Shown here in pieces: positions 22,662 to 33,339 of a stretch of 64,000 nt of DNA. Location: positions 1,922,001 to 1,986,000 of the forward strand of contig BSBM01000191.1 in NCBI GenBank assembly GCA_027924585.1, in the 5' to 3' direction. The notes beneath the pieces are model-generated. The model was not told the origin of the DNA. It did no database searches and saw only the letters and a list, made by a program, of their open reading frames with translations. A program made the position numbers and the translations under genes. The DNA is from Larix kaempferi. Its lineage: Eukaryota > Streptophyta > Pinopsida > Pinales > Pinaceae. How positions within the stretch are numbered: position 1 is the stretch's first letter; each line of letters begins with the position of its first letter.

Positions 22662-23497
22662 GTAGTATAAAGTAATTAAAAAAAAATCATGTGATAAGAG
22701 CCCTTAATAAAGAGGTTGATTATCAAGTCAACATGGCATGTATTCTTTCCATGGGTGACATCCGGTTAAATAGAGAAAGGATATGTCACAATGTATTGTT
22801 CCTTAGCTATGGATTGGGAAAATATCAGCGTTGTGAATTATTGATGGCAGTGTGACCTCGGGGAAATAGTTGATTTTGAGAATGAATTGAAGGACCTACA
22901 AGATGACGAGCGAATTCCATTAACTCTGACACGCTTCACTAGCAAGGACTTTATGCTCATAATGAAGTCTAGGGTACAAAAATATCAATCCCCTGATGAC
23001 AATTCTTTGTATCTAATCTCCGAGCTTGGGTCATCATTTACTGGTGATTTGATTGACAAAATAGGAAGCAAATACAATATAGATTGCAACTCTAAATAGA
23101 GGGAAGGTGATATTTCTGGGAGCATATATAAATATTTATGGAGAAATTACGGTCCGCTAACTCAGGAACATGTGAATTTGAGCACTAAGTTGATCAAGAA
23201 CATTGGGATAGGAAAGGATTTTTTATACATGCTCGTATTATGGCTACTTAGGAAATCTCTGAAAAAGACGAGAGATAAGTTTCGAGAAATTAAATGATAT
23301 ATTAATGAAGGTGAAGCTTCTCACTAGGACATAACAAGCAATCATCACCTGAATGGGTTGAATGGGTTGTGTTAGGCAATAAACATGCAAGAGAATAAAC
23401 ATAAATATAAGAGCAAACATCAATAGCAACAAAAGATTTATCCTGGAAGACCTGTAGAGAAAACCAGCCATCAATAATAGATATATTATTGGTCCCA
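22662..23497 (+). other. Degenerate coding-like DNA after the LINE; unrecognised
   Basis: An open frame at 22887-23099 (FENELKDLQDDERIPLTLTR near its start) and a second one from about 23110 to 23297 are the only coding-like text. I do not recognise either. They may belong to the LINE 3' part or to another decayed element. Confidence 0.3.
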
Positions 23498-24686
23498 GGC
23501 CAAGACCGTCAAGAGCATCTCTAATTAAAGAGGAGTTGCAGCTTGTATAGATCTGCAGATCCAAGTTGCAGATCTTCCCTGAATCAGATTAAGGAAGAGC
23601 AGTTGTCGCACAAGAGAAGAAAGGCTTAGCTCTATAAGAAAGAAAAAGTGGAGAAATTCAAAGACCAGTTCTGCGTGAAAGAAATCGCTGCCTGTACAAA
23701 TAGTGCGTGCTCCGCTTGAGACTGTGAGGAATAAATTATAGTAGTAAATGAGAAATGACAAGTACATCACAATCAAGTTTTGGAGCCCCAGATTGATAGA
23801 AGAATCCGCTTGAAGAGTCCATTGAAATTTTTTAAATTAACCGAAGTAGATTCACATGAGCTAGATATAGAGAATATTTGTAAGCCTGGAGCAAAGAATA
23901 AGCCATGAGGATAATGCCTTAAGCAAAGGTAAAACACAACAATAAGAAATAGTTTTTAAAGGAAGATTTCATAAAAGAATTGTTTTATAATGTCCACCTC
24001 ATTTTAGAATGTAACTTTTAAATGAAATGTTTTGATGAATAAGTGGACGTGATATTTAAGGGTTTTATTTATATGGTGAAAAAGAAAAAAGTTACGGCTT
24101 GTTATAAGAATGATGAAGTTTGTGAATTTGGAAAGAGTCATGGCAATTAGAAAGGTCTCATAAAATGGCATCAAGACAAGGATTGATGTATGTATTTAAA
24201 AGGAGTAGCAAATGCAGTGGAAAGGCAGTGGCTTCACGGAACGAGCAGTCATTGGTTGAAGCAATTTGTTACTAAAAGTATTGAATGTTTTTGTACCTAA
24301 AATGATTAAGCAGGTGTTGTAAGGGGTTCATGTTCGGTGGTACTCGACACCTCAGTGTTTTTGGTTCCAAGTAAGAATTGATTCCCTATGCTTTTGGCCT
24401 ACATGTATTTGTAGAAGCTGAAGGCAAATCCAAGATAGTAGTACTGCAACCGAGTTCCATAACAAAAGAGAATATAAGGAAGATTAAAATCGAAAATACA
24501 ACAAAGCGTGACAAATTCAAGATCTGGAGAACGAAACCGAAGAAGACAAATAAGTACCATCTCACAGCAACAAAGGTCAAATGAAGTGGAGGATTCTAGA
24601 GTACAGGGATTGGAATCCTTGGAAACATAAAATTAAATTGTTAAAGTTTATTAAGCATTGTGATCCATTTCTACATTACGGGAGGA
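23498..24686 (+). mobile_element. Probable internal remnant of a Copia-type element upstream of an LTR
   Basis: This stretch ends in a purine-rich ACGGGAGGA directly before the LTR-like sequence at 24687, as a polypurine tract would. All reading frames are broken and I see no gag, integrase or RT motif. A 26-base block (AGGCCAAGRCCGYCAAGAGC...) occurs at both 23498 and 24932, flanking the whole unit. Confidence 0.4.
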
Positions 24687-24930
24687 TGTTAGAATTAATG
24701 TAGAAATGCTAAAATGTATTGGTTGTGGTTTGCTCAAGATAGCATGGGTGGTTTGACAGTTCCTAGTCTGTAGGATCTGATCCATGATTAGTGGATCTAG
24801 GTTAGTTGATTATTTTCCTGTATATGTAAGTTTTATTGATTAATATAATTGAGTTGAGTGATATCTCCTCCTGTGTGTTGTGCGAGCCTTTGTGCTTTGC
24901 ACCTCCTCCTCTCTATAATTTTCTAATTAC
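24687..24930 (+). repeat. LTR (Copia type), about 244 bp, with preceding polypurine tract
   Basis: It starts TGTTAGAATTAATG after the purine tract ACGGGAGGA (24678-24686). It contains a stretch like TTGATTAATATAATTGAG followed by CTCCTCCT and ends near TTTTCTAATTA, the usual style of short Copia LTRs in plants. No second copy lies in the window, so the end is approximate. Confidence 0.5.
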
Positions 24931-25056
24931 TAGGCCAAGGCCGCCAAGAGCATCTCTCTTGCTCACATTGGCACCATACAATGGTGGAATCCAACCCTAT
25001 AAATAGGGTTCTTTACATGCAACTACAAATATAGGAAACCATGGGCTACCAAAACC

Positions 25057-26460
25057 GTGTGCCCAAAACCACTTACATCCTTGCTCATTCCCCAATCAAG
25101 GTTAACCAGGTTGGCAGTAAGCAATCCTGAGCAGGGAAGTTTTATTCAATGCCCAGGTCTGGTTGTTTATCTTGAGTTCGAAATTCTGCATAAAAGTTAT
25201 AATACAACTAGAAAGCATTCTGATAGTTTTATAAGTGGTATAAATACTTCTATTCTCTAGGTTGGAGATATCAATACTAGTCAGAGAGGAGGTGGTGAAT
25301 CGAGCAGTATTACTGAATATTTCTGGAGGTCTATGTTTCAAAGATCAAAGCTATTGTTGAATGGTGGGAATTGGCTTATTGTCTTGGGTCGCCTCATTGC
25401 TCTGGAGGATCTCTACCCCTTTGGCTTTCCTGGGAGTTGTTTTCATGCATGTAGATGCTTGTGGAGAGATTCGATAAGTTGGGAAGGTTATCACTGGGTT
25501 GATGAAAATTATAAACATTGCACAAGTCTGGTTGCTAACCTTGAGCTAGAATCACTGCATGGTTTCAATCTCAGTTAGTGGAAAGGTGATGATCTGATAA
25601 ACATATATGAATTCTCTTGGAGGCCCTTGGTTCATAGATCGTCACTCTTGGTGCAATTGTTTGGAGGTCTGAACACTGCTCTAGATGTGCTTTATCCTTT
25701 TGGTCTTCTCTGGAGTTTCTGTCAGGATTGTCACTACTTGTGGAATGATTTGAAAAGTTGGGGAGGCTACCACTAGGTTGAAGGTGATGACCTTGAGAAC
25801 AAATGGTACAGATTGAAGATAATTAATGAAGATATAAGAAGTGTCTATCAGATTGTTCATGTCAAGCTGTGTTCATGGAATATAAGTGACAATTTCTTTA
25901 GATTTTTCCTTAATCTGTTGGGTTAGAGGGGTTTGGAGAAGAACCAGTTTGGAGCAGTTGACTATCATATTAGCTGTGCAACTATTTTGCAATGGTTGAA
26001 CCTCTGTGAAACAAAGATTAATAGTAAGCAAAGGGATGCGATCCTTCAAGATAACTCAAACATTATATTGTCTAGAGATATTAACAATGTTGAAAATTGG
26101 CAAAGACAGTGGGAGTTGAAATATGCTCCGGATCAATTGATAACCAATATAAAATTCAATCTTCTATAGTCGCAAATGAAGCATCTGAGATACAAATTCA
26201 TTATGGCTGAATTGGAGATCGAGTTTTGGAGGGATAAGGTTAATTCACAGGAGGATAATAATAATATGTCTCGGGAAGAGTTTCAAAGTGCAAGTCAGGT
26301 ACAAAATGATAACCTTGACATGGATAATCAATTTGCAATGCCGTAGATTCCTATAACCATTGAGAAGAATGTTGGGACTGAAATTGGGGAAGCTTCTTCG
26401 TCCCATATCCGCTACAAAGAAAATCAACAGTAAATTGTTACAGCCTGTCCAGATCAAATT
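25057..26460 (+). pseudogene. Broken coding region with two internal repeats of about 65-70 codons; family unknown
   Basis: Open stretches at 25057-25260, 25261-25578, 25579-25780 and 25933-26457 lie in line, broken by single stops. Two modules resemble each other. 25261-25515 reads WRSMFQRSKLL, then LEDLYPFGFPGSC, then CLWRDSISWEGYHWVDE. 25590-25795 reads WRPLVHRSSLL, then LDVLYPFGLLWSF, then YLWNDLKSWGGYH. A TATA-like CTATAAATA at about 25000 precedes it. I do not recognise the family. It could be a transposon-encoded accessory protein or a decayed host gene. Confidence 0.45.
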
Positions 26461-26730
26461 TTGCCATAATGTCTACATATGAAGTATAAGTGTTAATTGT
26501 TTTTAGGACACTTTAACCGTGTTTATTCAGTTCGGCAATATAGTAGCAGCAGAAACAAGGTTGTTTGTAACTCTTTTGGGATCTTTATTTTTGTATATTT
26601 CAAAACTATATCATCTATACGGCTCATCTTGGAAAGAGCTAGTTTGTAACTACAGGTCGTCTGGTTTGGCCAGGATCGTTCTTTGCTAAATATAAAAGCA
26701 CTCGTTTCTATGAAAAAAATGCTTTTTTTT
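26461..26730 (+). other. Possible retroposon 3' tail
   Basis: The region ends in TAAATATAAAAGCACTCG...ATGAAAAAAATGC, similar in style to the 3' ends of plant LINEs. It directly follows the broken coding region at 25057-26460, which would make the two one element. No target duplication was identified. Confidence 0.3.
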
Positions 26731-26869
26731 ATATATTGAAAACAACCAATTTCATATATTTAAAAAATCATAATGTATACTATTTTGTGAAAGTAAAATT
26801 CAATGTCAAATTTTAGCATATTATGAATAATAGCTTGAGCTCATTGTTATTTTGATAAAGAATGATCAC

Positions 26870-27050
26870 ATAAAAAAAAGGTAAATTTCTATTTATAGGT
26901 ATAAGATAAATAAACCTTAACCTTGGCCTTATATCAGGTGTCTAGGCCTCTAAAAGAGAACATTGTACACATATGACCTTATTATGAAGATATTACCTAT
27001 GTTGTGATAGGTACGAGTTGTCTTTTCCTTTTTTTGAAATACAACCAATG
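26870..27050. repeat. Repeat family R, left block, copy 1
   Basis: It matches 33360-33520 (shared text includes ACACATATGACCTTA and ATTACCTATGT-like stretches). In copy 1 the left block is separated from the rest of the family (28680-29510) by an insertion of about 1.6 kb. In copy 2 the blocks are nearly adjacent. Confidence 0.6.
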
Positions 27051-28019
27051 GTATGCACTTTACAATGCAAGTGATATTGGTTTATCCAGCAATACTGAGA
27101 GGGGGTGAATCAGTATTGCCTATTTTTTCTTTTATTAAACAATTAGTATTAAAAACAGATAAACAATGGATCAAACAAGTAAGGACACATAATTTTTTAT
27201 CATGGAAACCTCAAAGGGCAAACCACAAAATCAAACTCATTAAGATGATTTCTACAAAATTGTTTTCCTGCTACAATACAAAGGGTGCACCAACATCCCA
27301 ATTTTCTATCTGCACCAACAGATAAGGATGCCACAACCCCTCGTTTTTCAGCCACTACTGGAAGGAGGCTACAACCTCCTTGGTAAGCTTCAACCTGCCC
27401 TAGCACCACCCAACCTCTCTTGATATTTTTTAACTTCTAGATCCTTTTCTTAATTCATCAATTCTGCCTCTGGAAAATCTTCATTTTTCTGGTCTCTTCC
27501 TTTCTTGATGGTTTTGTGATCTGCACTGTAAAGACACCCCTCTTCCATTTCAAATATTTGGTTATATAACATCATGTATCTCATATTTTTACAATCGCAT
27601 CTCCACTCTGAAGCTCGTGTCTTTTCACAATAATTAAATCTATGTTTATTAATTACTGAATTTGTTTATTATATCTCTGTAGACAAATTGTATTACTGAA
27701 TTTGTTTATTTTATTTCTGTAAACAAATTGTACGTCTTTTGGGCATATTGTAAGCCTTTCGGGTATGTTGTAAATCTGCGATGCAGGCATATATTTAATT
27801 AAATATTAACACACAGAATTTAATTATATATTTCTGAGCTTGTGATCATATCTTGCGGGCACACTTCCTGAGCCTGCGGGCATATGTCTTGAGCCTGTGG
27901 GCATTTCCTGCGGGCATGTCATTATGAGCCTTGCGGGCATCTTATGAGTCCCTTGCGGGCATATCTTCCTTGTTGACATCAATTCCAACTCATTATTCAA
28001 CAAGTGAAATATTTTGTGC
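27051..28019. other. DNA inserted within repeat R copy 1; holds a GCGGGCAT minisatellite
   Basis: At 27853-27965 an element TTGCGGGCAT or GCCTGCGGGCAT occurs six times at irregular spacing of about 15-25 bases. Just upstream (27720-27790) is a looser set with TTTGGGCATATTG, TTTCGGGTATGTTG and GATGCAGGCAT, apparently older units. The rest is AT-rich without a gene that I recognise. Confidence 0.55.
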
Positions 28020-28330
28020 ACTTTAAGTCACTTTATAACTTCGTGACATACAGTTTGCACTTTATAGCATTTTAGCTAAAACCTTAGTTTATAAGGTAAC
28101 TAACATACAATCTACACCTTAAAGCACTTTATAACTTGAAAGTCACTTTATGAGGTAACTAACATATAATCTACACCTTAAAGCACTTTATAACTTGAAA
28201 GTCACTTTATGAGTTAAGCAACATACAATTTGCACCTTAAAGCATTTTAGCTTAAAAGTCGGTTTATAAATTAAGTGACATATAATCTACACCTTAAAGC
28301 ACTTTGCAACTTAAAAGCCATATTACGAGT
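28020..28330. repeat. Tandem array, about four units of 59 bp
   Basis: The block AACATAYAATCTACACC recurs at about 28102, 28161, 28220 and 28277. Each copy is accompanied by CTTTATAACTTGAAAGTC or a variant. The same vocabulary (GCACTTTATAA, AAAAGTCACTTTATAAG) recurs in repeat R copy 2 near 33590-33720, so the array probably expanded from a family R sequence. Confidence 0.75.
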
Positions 28331-28389
28331 AAGGTGGCATAATATTTGCAACTTCTATCTCTTTTCTTTTGTGTTTTTAGTTATAGGAG

Positions 28390-28655
28390 AATTGGTAACT
28401 ATCCAAGACTATCTAGACAAGACCAAGGTTCAAACACAACTCACTTCCACTATAAACCATAGGCCAGGTGCAACGGTCCACAAATCGCAACTAACAGTAA
28501 CTCGACCCTCAACCTACTGAGTAGACATCCCACATGGGGAGCTCCTACCCTTTTATCTAAGGCACAACAAGCCACATGTCTCATTAGGGATTTGAACCCA
28601 AGATGGGGAGAGTGAAACTTACCCCCTAATCATTCAAGCTATTACCCCTTGACAA
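28390..28655 (-). mobile_element. tRNA-derived SINE-like element
   Basis: On the minus strand a box A-like stretch, TAGCTTGAATGATTAGG (within 28622-28641), is followed about 35 bases later by a box B-like GGGTTCAAATCCC (28587-28599), the spacing of an internal RNA polymerase III promoter. The sequence does not fold as an intact tRNA and continues into a non-tRNA body to about 28390. Body end and target duplication were not determined. Confidence 0.55.
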
Positions 28656-28679
28656 CTTATAACACTTTATAAATTAGAA

Positions 28680-29510
28680 GTTATTTTATAACTTAAGTGA
28701 ATGCACTTTACAATAAAGTCACTTAAAAAATACAGGGCAAGAATTGACCCTTCACCAAACTTGACTAAGTGAGATAAAGCAAAATAAGCCAAAGCATTAG
28801 AAGAGAAAGGGGGTCCCTTTTTTTTTTCTCTTTGGGCTCCTAGACAGGTAGTGTTTGCATGTTTCCCAACGAACACTCCACCCTTCTACACCTATAGCTT
28901 CCACGAAATTCACCATGCAATCCTCAATTCCATCTTGCTCCAGGACCTATTTAGCAAAAAGGTTTCCTCAAAGCTCATGCAACAACCTGCACATTATGGC
29001 CTACAACTGTTACTTCCTCCATGTCGAATCTATGTTTTCCCTATGTCAAGGAATCGCAATGCCGCTCCAAGTTTTCTAAATACAAGATTTTTTCCACATC
29101 ACCTCCACCCCCCCCATCCACACAATATCCTCCCATTGTCAAAAGGTTTTCGAAGCTTCCCTCTGTCCCCACGACTTCTTCAACCTCCTTGGGCATCTCT
29201 TCCTCATTGATTTTCTCTTCAAGACGATCCACAACCCAATAAATTGTGGTTGCTTCTTCATTATCTTTTGGACCTTTATCCCAAATAACTTCTTATGCTT
29301 CCTCATTTACAAAACCTTAATAACTATCGAAAGAGCGATCTAGGTTTTCGCAATACATGGTCTCTTTGCTCTCCCCCTATAAACATAGCTTTCCTCTCAT
29401 GTCATTGACAAAGATCTTAAAGTACTCTTCAAACTAACCTTGCTAATGAAGTGAAATAACCTACTCATCATTTTCTCTCTTTTTTTCTTTTTTCTTTTCT
29501 TTTAAAAAAG
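28680..29510 (-). repeat. Repeat family R, main block, copy 1
   Basis: It is a direct repeat of 33690-34500. On the minus strand both copies contain an acidic reading frame (EEKINEEEMPKEVEE here, IENKVEEDEMPQEVKE in copy 2) near an initiating region that lies next to a pyrimidine-rich tract. In this copy the frame is broken. The left edge (28720-28790) holds a tRNA-like stretch. Function unknown. It looks like a decayed transposon-encoded gene. Confidence 0.6.
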
Positions 29511-29699
29511 AACCAACACACAAGACCAACAAAGCTCAACTAAATCTCTAATACCACTTGCTACTTCCCACAAAACCAAACACTCACGAGTCACAAATAA
29601 ATGGGAGTAACAAAACATAAGCAATAACAATGGGATCACCTGCATACCCAAGCATTAGATAGCACCTACTAATATGAATAAATAAGGAGAGACCAAAGC
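29511..29699. other. Junction between repeat R copy 1 and hAT region
   Basis: Short AT-rich DNA. No gene seen. The sequence changes character sharply at about 29710, where a C-run and GAATCGAT-type repeats begin. Confidence 0.4.
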
Positions 29700-30442
29700 A
29701 GCTAGGAATCGCCCCCCCCCCTCGAATCGATCCCAAATCGCTTTCCGGACTGAATCGATGAGGGATCGATTTTGGAAGCGCGATTCGGGATCGATTCCGT
29801 CAGGAATCGATTTTGCAATTCGGGAATTGAGGGGAAGAAAAACACTCCCTGCCTTTTTGTAATTCGATTGGGAATCGTCGCTCCCAGGTCGATCCCGAAT
29901 CGATTCCGAATCGAACCCGACCAAAAAAATCGATTCCGAGAGCAATTCCGCGGACGGGCGGATTTTTGAAAAAAAAAATTATTTTTGGAATTTTTTTTAG
30001 GGTTTTTTTTCGTGGGATAGGTCACTTTGGGCCATTAAAAGGTGAATGAGTCCATTTGGACTCATTCCATTACTCATTTGTTTGATTGGGAAGAGTTTGA
30101 GCTTGGAGTGAGTTTGCTAGTTGTTTGAGATCTTTGAGCATTGAGTGGGAGATTGAAGGGGAGATTGAAGGGGAGAGCTTGCAAGGGAGATTGAAGCTTC
30201 CATAGAGACATTCAACCACCATTGAAGCGCTAAAAGGTAGGCTCTATAAACTCATCTTTGTTTGTTTTTGCAATTTTTTTTTCACTATGTTAAAAAATGG
30301 AAAACTTGCAATGTTCTCTTCTCCTGCTCTTTCCAATATCTTCTTCTCCATCATTCTATTGCAGGGAACAAGTGACTCTCATCTTGAATCAAGAAACATG
30401 ATGGGTATGTAGTTTTGGTTTTTCATTCCACTTCTTCTCATT
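29700..30442 (+). other. Probable 5' subterminal region and leader of the hAT element
   Basis: From 29710 to 29960 the motifs GAATCGAT, GGATCGAT and GATTCCG recur about a dozen times in both orientations. Such clustered short repeats near an end are typical of transposase-binding regions of hAT elements. A possible intron (GTAGGCTC at 30237, TTGCAG at 30364) lies before the coding start. I could not pair an inverted terminus with the 3' end. Confidence 0.5.
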
Positions 30443-32851
30443 ATGATGGTGTTGGGAAGTAGATGTGGTGGTGGTAGTGATGAGGGGGAAGAGGTAGAGA
30501 GTGATGCATACCAAGGAGAAGAGGAGGAAGGGGAAGAGGGTGATGATGATGAGGATGAGGGTGAGGGTGATGTGGGGCAAAAACAAAAAGACACAACACC
30601 TTTGTGGAAGTATGTGACAAGGCAAGGGGGAGGGAGAGGGGGTGGAACCACAAAGTTTGGATGCCCCCATTGTGGGAAAACATACACAGGTTCATATACC
30701 CGGGTGAGAAAGCATTTGTGTGGGGTTATGCCATGCGATGTAGGTAAGTCTCATGGAGTCAAAACTTGTGACAAAGTGGGAGCTAAAGAGAGAAGCAAAT
30801 ACAAGATGGAAGAAGAGGCCGTTCAAAACAAGTCCAAGAGATCGAGGGTTGATTCTAAATCCCCACAGAGAATGTTTGGTAGTGGAGCTGCTGCTGGATC
30901 ATCATCGGCTCGATCGGGAGCCTCTTCTCCCCATGGAGTCTCGCCTATACGAAGAACATTATCCGATTTCCTTGACCAAAGTTGTAGAGATGATGTGGAT
31001 TCAAAAGTTTATAGCTTTCTCTATGCATGTGGTGTGCCATTCAATGTTCTTCGCTCACCCTATTGGCATGAAATGGTACAAGCCATCAATGGTGGCCCTC
31101 AAGGATACAGAAGCCCTGGGTATGACTAAGCTAGAACCGTGGGACTTGACAAGGAAAGAGCCAAAATCAATAGTGCTCTTGGAAAGTTCACAAATGATTG
31201 GTCCAACTATGGGGTATCCATTGTATCTAATGGGTGGACAAATGTTAAAGGCAAGCCGTTGATAAATATTCTTGGCGTTTCTGCTAGCGGTGCGGTCTTC
31301 CTTTCAGCCCATGACTACTCAGATCACTACAAGACCGCTATTAATATTGCACAACCTTTACCTAAAACCATTCAGGAGATTGGGCCATACAATGTCATTC
31401 AAGTCATCACTGATAATGCTGCTAATTGTAAGGCAACAGGAGCAATCATTATGGATAAGTATCCCTACATATTTTGGTCAGGGTGTTTGGTTCACACATT
31501 GAACCTTTTGATGCGTGATATTGTTAAGATGAAGGACAATAATTACCGATGGATTGGTGCCTTGTACAAGAGAGGTAAGAAAATGATCAAATTTATTACC
31601 AATCATAGCATGGCCCACCACATTTTTCGCAATCACTCTAAGTTGGAGCTATTGAAGATTGCAAAGACTAGATTTGCTAGCTACTACCTCACCTTCAGGA
31701 GGCTTTTGAAGGTAAGAGAGTCATTGGCTAGTATGGTATCAAGTGATCCATGGCAGGAATTGAAAGACAGAGTTGCAAGTGCATCGGATAGAAGTGACTT
31801 TCAGGAGGTGGAGGACACCGTTCTTGAAGGTCATTTTGGTCACAAGTTAGGTATGTTCTGCAGTTCACCAAGTCAGTTTATAACATGATTCGTTTTGCAG
31901 ATACAGATCAGCCGGTGATTGGGGAGGTATATGAGCAGATGGATAGCATGCTTGGTCAAATCAAAGACATTGTTGAGCAAAGAGATGCAGTCTTGTATGA
32001 CCATATTCATAAACTTGTGGTCAAAAGGTGGGATAATCTAAATGTTCCACTCCATGCCCTTGCATATGTCCTCACCCCAAAATACTATTCTCCAATTTGG
32101 TTGGCCCAACCTGCACCTGGGGGTGGAGTCAGGAAAAAACCCCACACAGATCCAGAGGTTGCTGCTAGGTATATGCTTGCATTATAAAAGTTGGTCGCTG
32201 ATGAGGAAGAGTGTGCTCAAGTACGGAGTGAATTGAGCATATACATAAGTGAGCATGGACGCTTTGGTTCCCTATTTGCAACCAAAGATCGAGACAGATT
32301 GGATCCTATCCATTTGGTGGAACATGCATGGCTCTGGAGCCACATATTTGCATAAATTGGCGCTGAGGGTGCTATCACAGGTTGTTAATAGCTCTTCTGC
32401 AGAGAGGTGTTGGAGCACCTACAACTTCATCCACAGTGTAAAGAGAAACAGTCTGAATGTAGATCACGCAGAAAGCTTGGTTTATGTGCACTACAACTTG
32501 AGGTTGTTGTCCCATTATTGTGAGGCGGCCAAGAATGATAGAACATTTTTTACTTGGGACAAAAATCCAAAGGAGGCTAATGTGGAGGATGGAGCCATAG
32601 CATTAGAGCGCTTGGAGGCTGAACTATTGGGTGATCATGATGATCCAATTCAGACTACCCATACAGAGATGCCACCCCCAAGCAGAAGCAGCTTTCCGGA
32701 TGCAGGAGTTTTGCCTTTAGCTTCACAACGTCCAATTTCAGCCCACGGGGGCCATTCATCTTCTACTCATGTTCCACGATCACTTCCACCAGCACCTATT
32801 CCACCTAGAACACGAGAAAAGAAATTGGAAGTTACTCGTGACAAGCGGTAA
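30443..32851 (+). pseudogene. hAT-superfamily transposase (BED finger, DUF659, hAT dimerisation), broken
   Basis: Residues 14-44 are acidic. A BED zinc finger follows at about 55-94 (WKYV...FGCPHCGKTY...RVRKHLCG; C74, C77, H91, C93). The DUF659/catalytic region comes next: PFNVLRSPYW, then VSNGWTN, VITDNAANC and GCLVHTLNLL. The C-terminal dimerisation domain has SSSAERCWS and LVYVHYNLRLL. The normal first catalytic Asp (DGW) is Asn here, while the TDN Asp and the ER..W Glu region remain. There is a TAA at 31127-31129, a frameshift near 31855 (frame moves to 31885-32187), a TAA at 32185-32187, and a shift back near 32310. Length and order fit a full-length autonomous element of the plant DUF659 group, now dead. 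Confidence 0.92.
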
Positions 32852-33290
32852 GCTTAGTAGATTCACAGTACTTTGTAGTTTGTAGTTTGTAGTTTGTATT
32901 TCATTTTCATGTTTATTTTGGCGGTTGGCCTAGTTTGATGGCAAATATTATATGTTGAAATTTGAAGGTTGATGTTGTTGATGATTGATGATTGATGATT
33001 TGATGATGATCATTTAATGACAATGTTATAAGTTATAGCTCCTAGAATCTAGAAGACGAGATGATTAATCATTAATGTTATATCAATGTGTACTAAATGG
33101 TTAAATGAATATCTAGATTCTATGTTTTGATGTTTTCTATAGCTAATTTGGCATAATACATGTTTTTTTTAATTTATATGCATCAAAATATATTAAAATA
33201 TCTATTATATAAAAAACGCTCCCGAAAACGCTCCCGAAACGGAAGCTTTTGAAATTTTCGCATTTCGCTCCCGCTCCCAACAGCACAAGG
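32852..33290 (+). other. 3' flank and probable 3' subterminal region of the hAT element
   Basis: It contains a 9-bp tandem stretch (GTAGTTTGT repeated at 32874-32898), TGATGAT-rich text and, at 33215-33280, repeats of CGCTCCCGAAA and GCTCCC. The GCTCCC cluster probably marks the 3' end, but the terminal inverted repeat could not be matched to the 5' side. Confidence 0.45.
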
Positions 33291-33339
33291 AGAGACATCC
33301 CCTTGAATAACATTTTATAGCTAGTTGTCGTATTGATAA

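Noticed and set aside
28587-28655. A genuine tRNA gene
   Set aside because: Boxes A and B are present, but no acceptor stem or anticodon stem can be paired.
30379-30695. Three minus-strand Pro/Ser/His-rich frames
   Set aside because: They are shadows of the acidic N-terminus of the hAT transposase on the plus strand.
29700-33290. Assigning exact hAT termini and an 8-bp target duplication
   Set aside because: No inverted termini could be matched by eye between about 29700 and 33290, so limits are left approximate.
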